Source: CAZKNF01 sp964554105 | GTDB lineage: Bacteria; Bacteroidota; Rhodothermia; Rhodothermales; VXPQ01 | Direction: 5' to 3' | Assembly: GCA_964554105.1 (NCBI GenBank) | Contig: CAZKNF010000036.1 | Coordinates: 1-35,684, forward strand | Length of the DNA stretch: 35,684 bases | In this document: positions 35,553 through 35,684 of the stretch, in pieces | How the letters are laid out: each line of letters opens with the position of its first letter | How positions within the stretch are numbered: the stretch's first letter is position 1 | Made by a program: the position numbers and the translations under genes | Notes under the pieces: model-generated | Told to the model about the DNA's origin: nothing | Database searches by the model: none | What the model saw: the letters and a program-made list of their open reading frames with translations, nothing else

Positions 35553-35684
35553 ATGGCGAAGAAATTTAAAAAAGTAAGGCTCTTAAAGAACTCGAAAGAG
35601 CTCAATATTGCGGTAGATACGCTGGTCCATCATCTTAAGGATGAGGGCTACGGGTCGGCACTCAACGGCAAAGGATTGAATGAA
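35553..35684 (+). CDS. infB: Translation initiation factor IF-2 (partial, 5' end only)
   Basis: Only the first 44 codons are in the window, starting MAKKFKKVRLLKNSKELNIA and open to the right edge. The K-x-L-N-I-A-x-x-x-L-V-x-x-L pattern is the IF2 N-terminal helical domain, and the position directly after rimP-nusA is the conserved operon order. IF-2 places initiator tRNA on the 30S subunit. The GTPase domain lies outside the window, so the call rests on this short stretch and on context. Confidence 0.9.
   Translation, partial: MAKKFKKVRLLKNSKELNIAVDTLVHHLKDEGYGSALNGKGLNE

Overview
This is a chromosomal, almost wholly housekeeping window of about 57% G+C (estimated by eye). It comes from a draft or metagenome assembly, because two runs of exactly 100 N mark scaffold joins. 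Gene content and style point to the Rhodothermota/Balneolota branch of the Bacteroidota side of the tree. The signs are weak or absent Shine-Dalgarno sequences, a parvulin-type PPIase gene trio next to a MoxR ATPase, a two-subunit methylmalonyl-CoA mutase, a ribosomal protein S1 with very long acidic extensions, and acidic tails on other core proteins (a moderate-halophile style). The phylum call is an inference. No tRNA, rRNA, CRISPR array, insertion sequence, prophage or integrase is visible.

Layout: 1-501 (-) is an FxsA-like membrane protein cut by the window edge. 702-8390 (+) holds a RodZ-like membrane HTH protein, DNA ligase LigA, a sodium:solute symporter and a 7TM-HD c-di-AMP phosphodiesterase (PgpH) interrupted by a real assembly gap. 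15027-8450 (-) reads, in transcription order, a large parvulin lipoprotein, a small PPIase-like lipoprotein, a SurA-like PPIase, a MoxR ATPase and a GntR regulator. 15340-16833 (+) is gltX. 22558-16842 (-) is a tightly overlapped operon of a TrmH-type RNA methyltransferase, mutA, mutB and meaB. 22638-27391 (+) is an LEA-like lipoprotein, cmk and rpsA. 28969-27488 (-) is an aldehyde dehydrogenase. 29094-35684 (+) is an aminotransferase, a small membrane protein, prfB, nadB, rimP, nusA and the start of infB.

Functionally the window combines translation and its control (gltX, rpsA, prfB, rimP-nusA-infB), replication/repair (ligA), nucleotide metabolism (cmk), NAD synthesis (nadB), propionate/branched-chain carbon flow (mutAB-meaB), envelope protein folding (three PPIases) and signalling (pgpH).

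I did not find a new defence or mobile system. The best second-look items are: (1) the N-run inside rpsA is almost certainly a false gap, because the flanks share a perfect 16-bp overlap whose merging restores one 1000-residue reading frame; (2) prfB uses a programmed +1 frameshift; (3) two tandem intrinsic terminators end 13 nt before the rimP start, which looks like an attenuator of rimP-nusA-infB; (4) a nested hairpin lies in the cmk-rpsA leader; (5) the N-run in pgpH hides more sequence than 100 bases.
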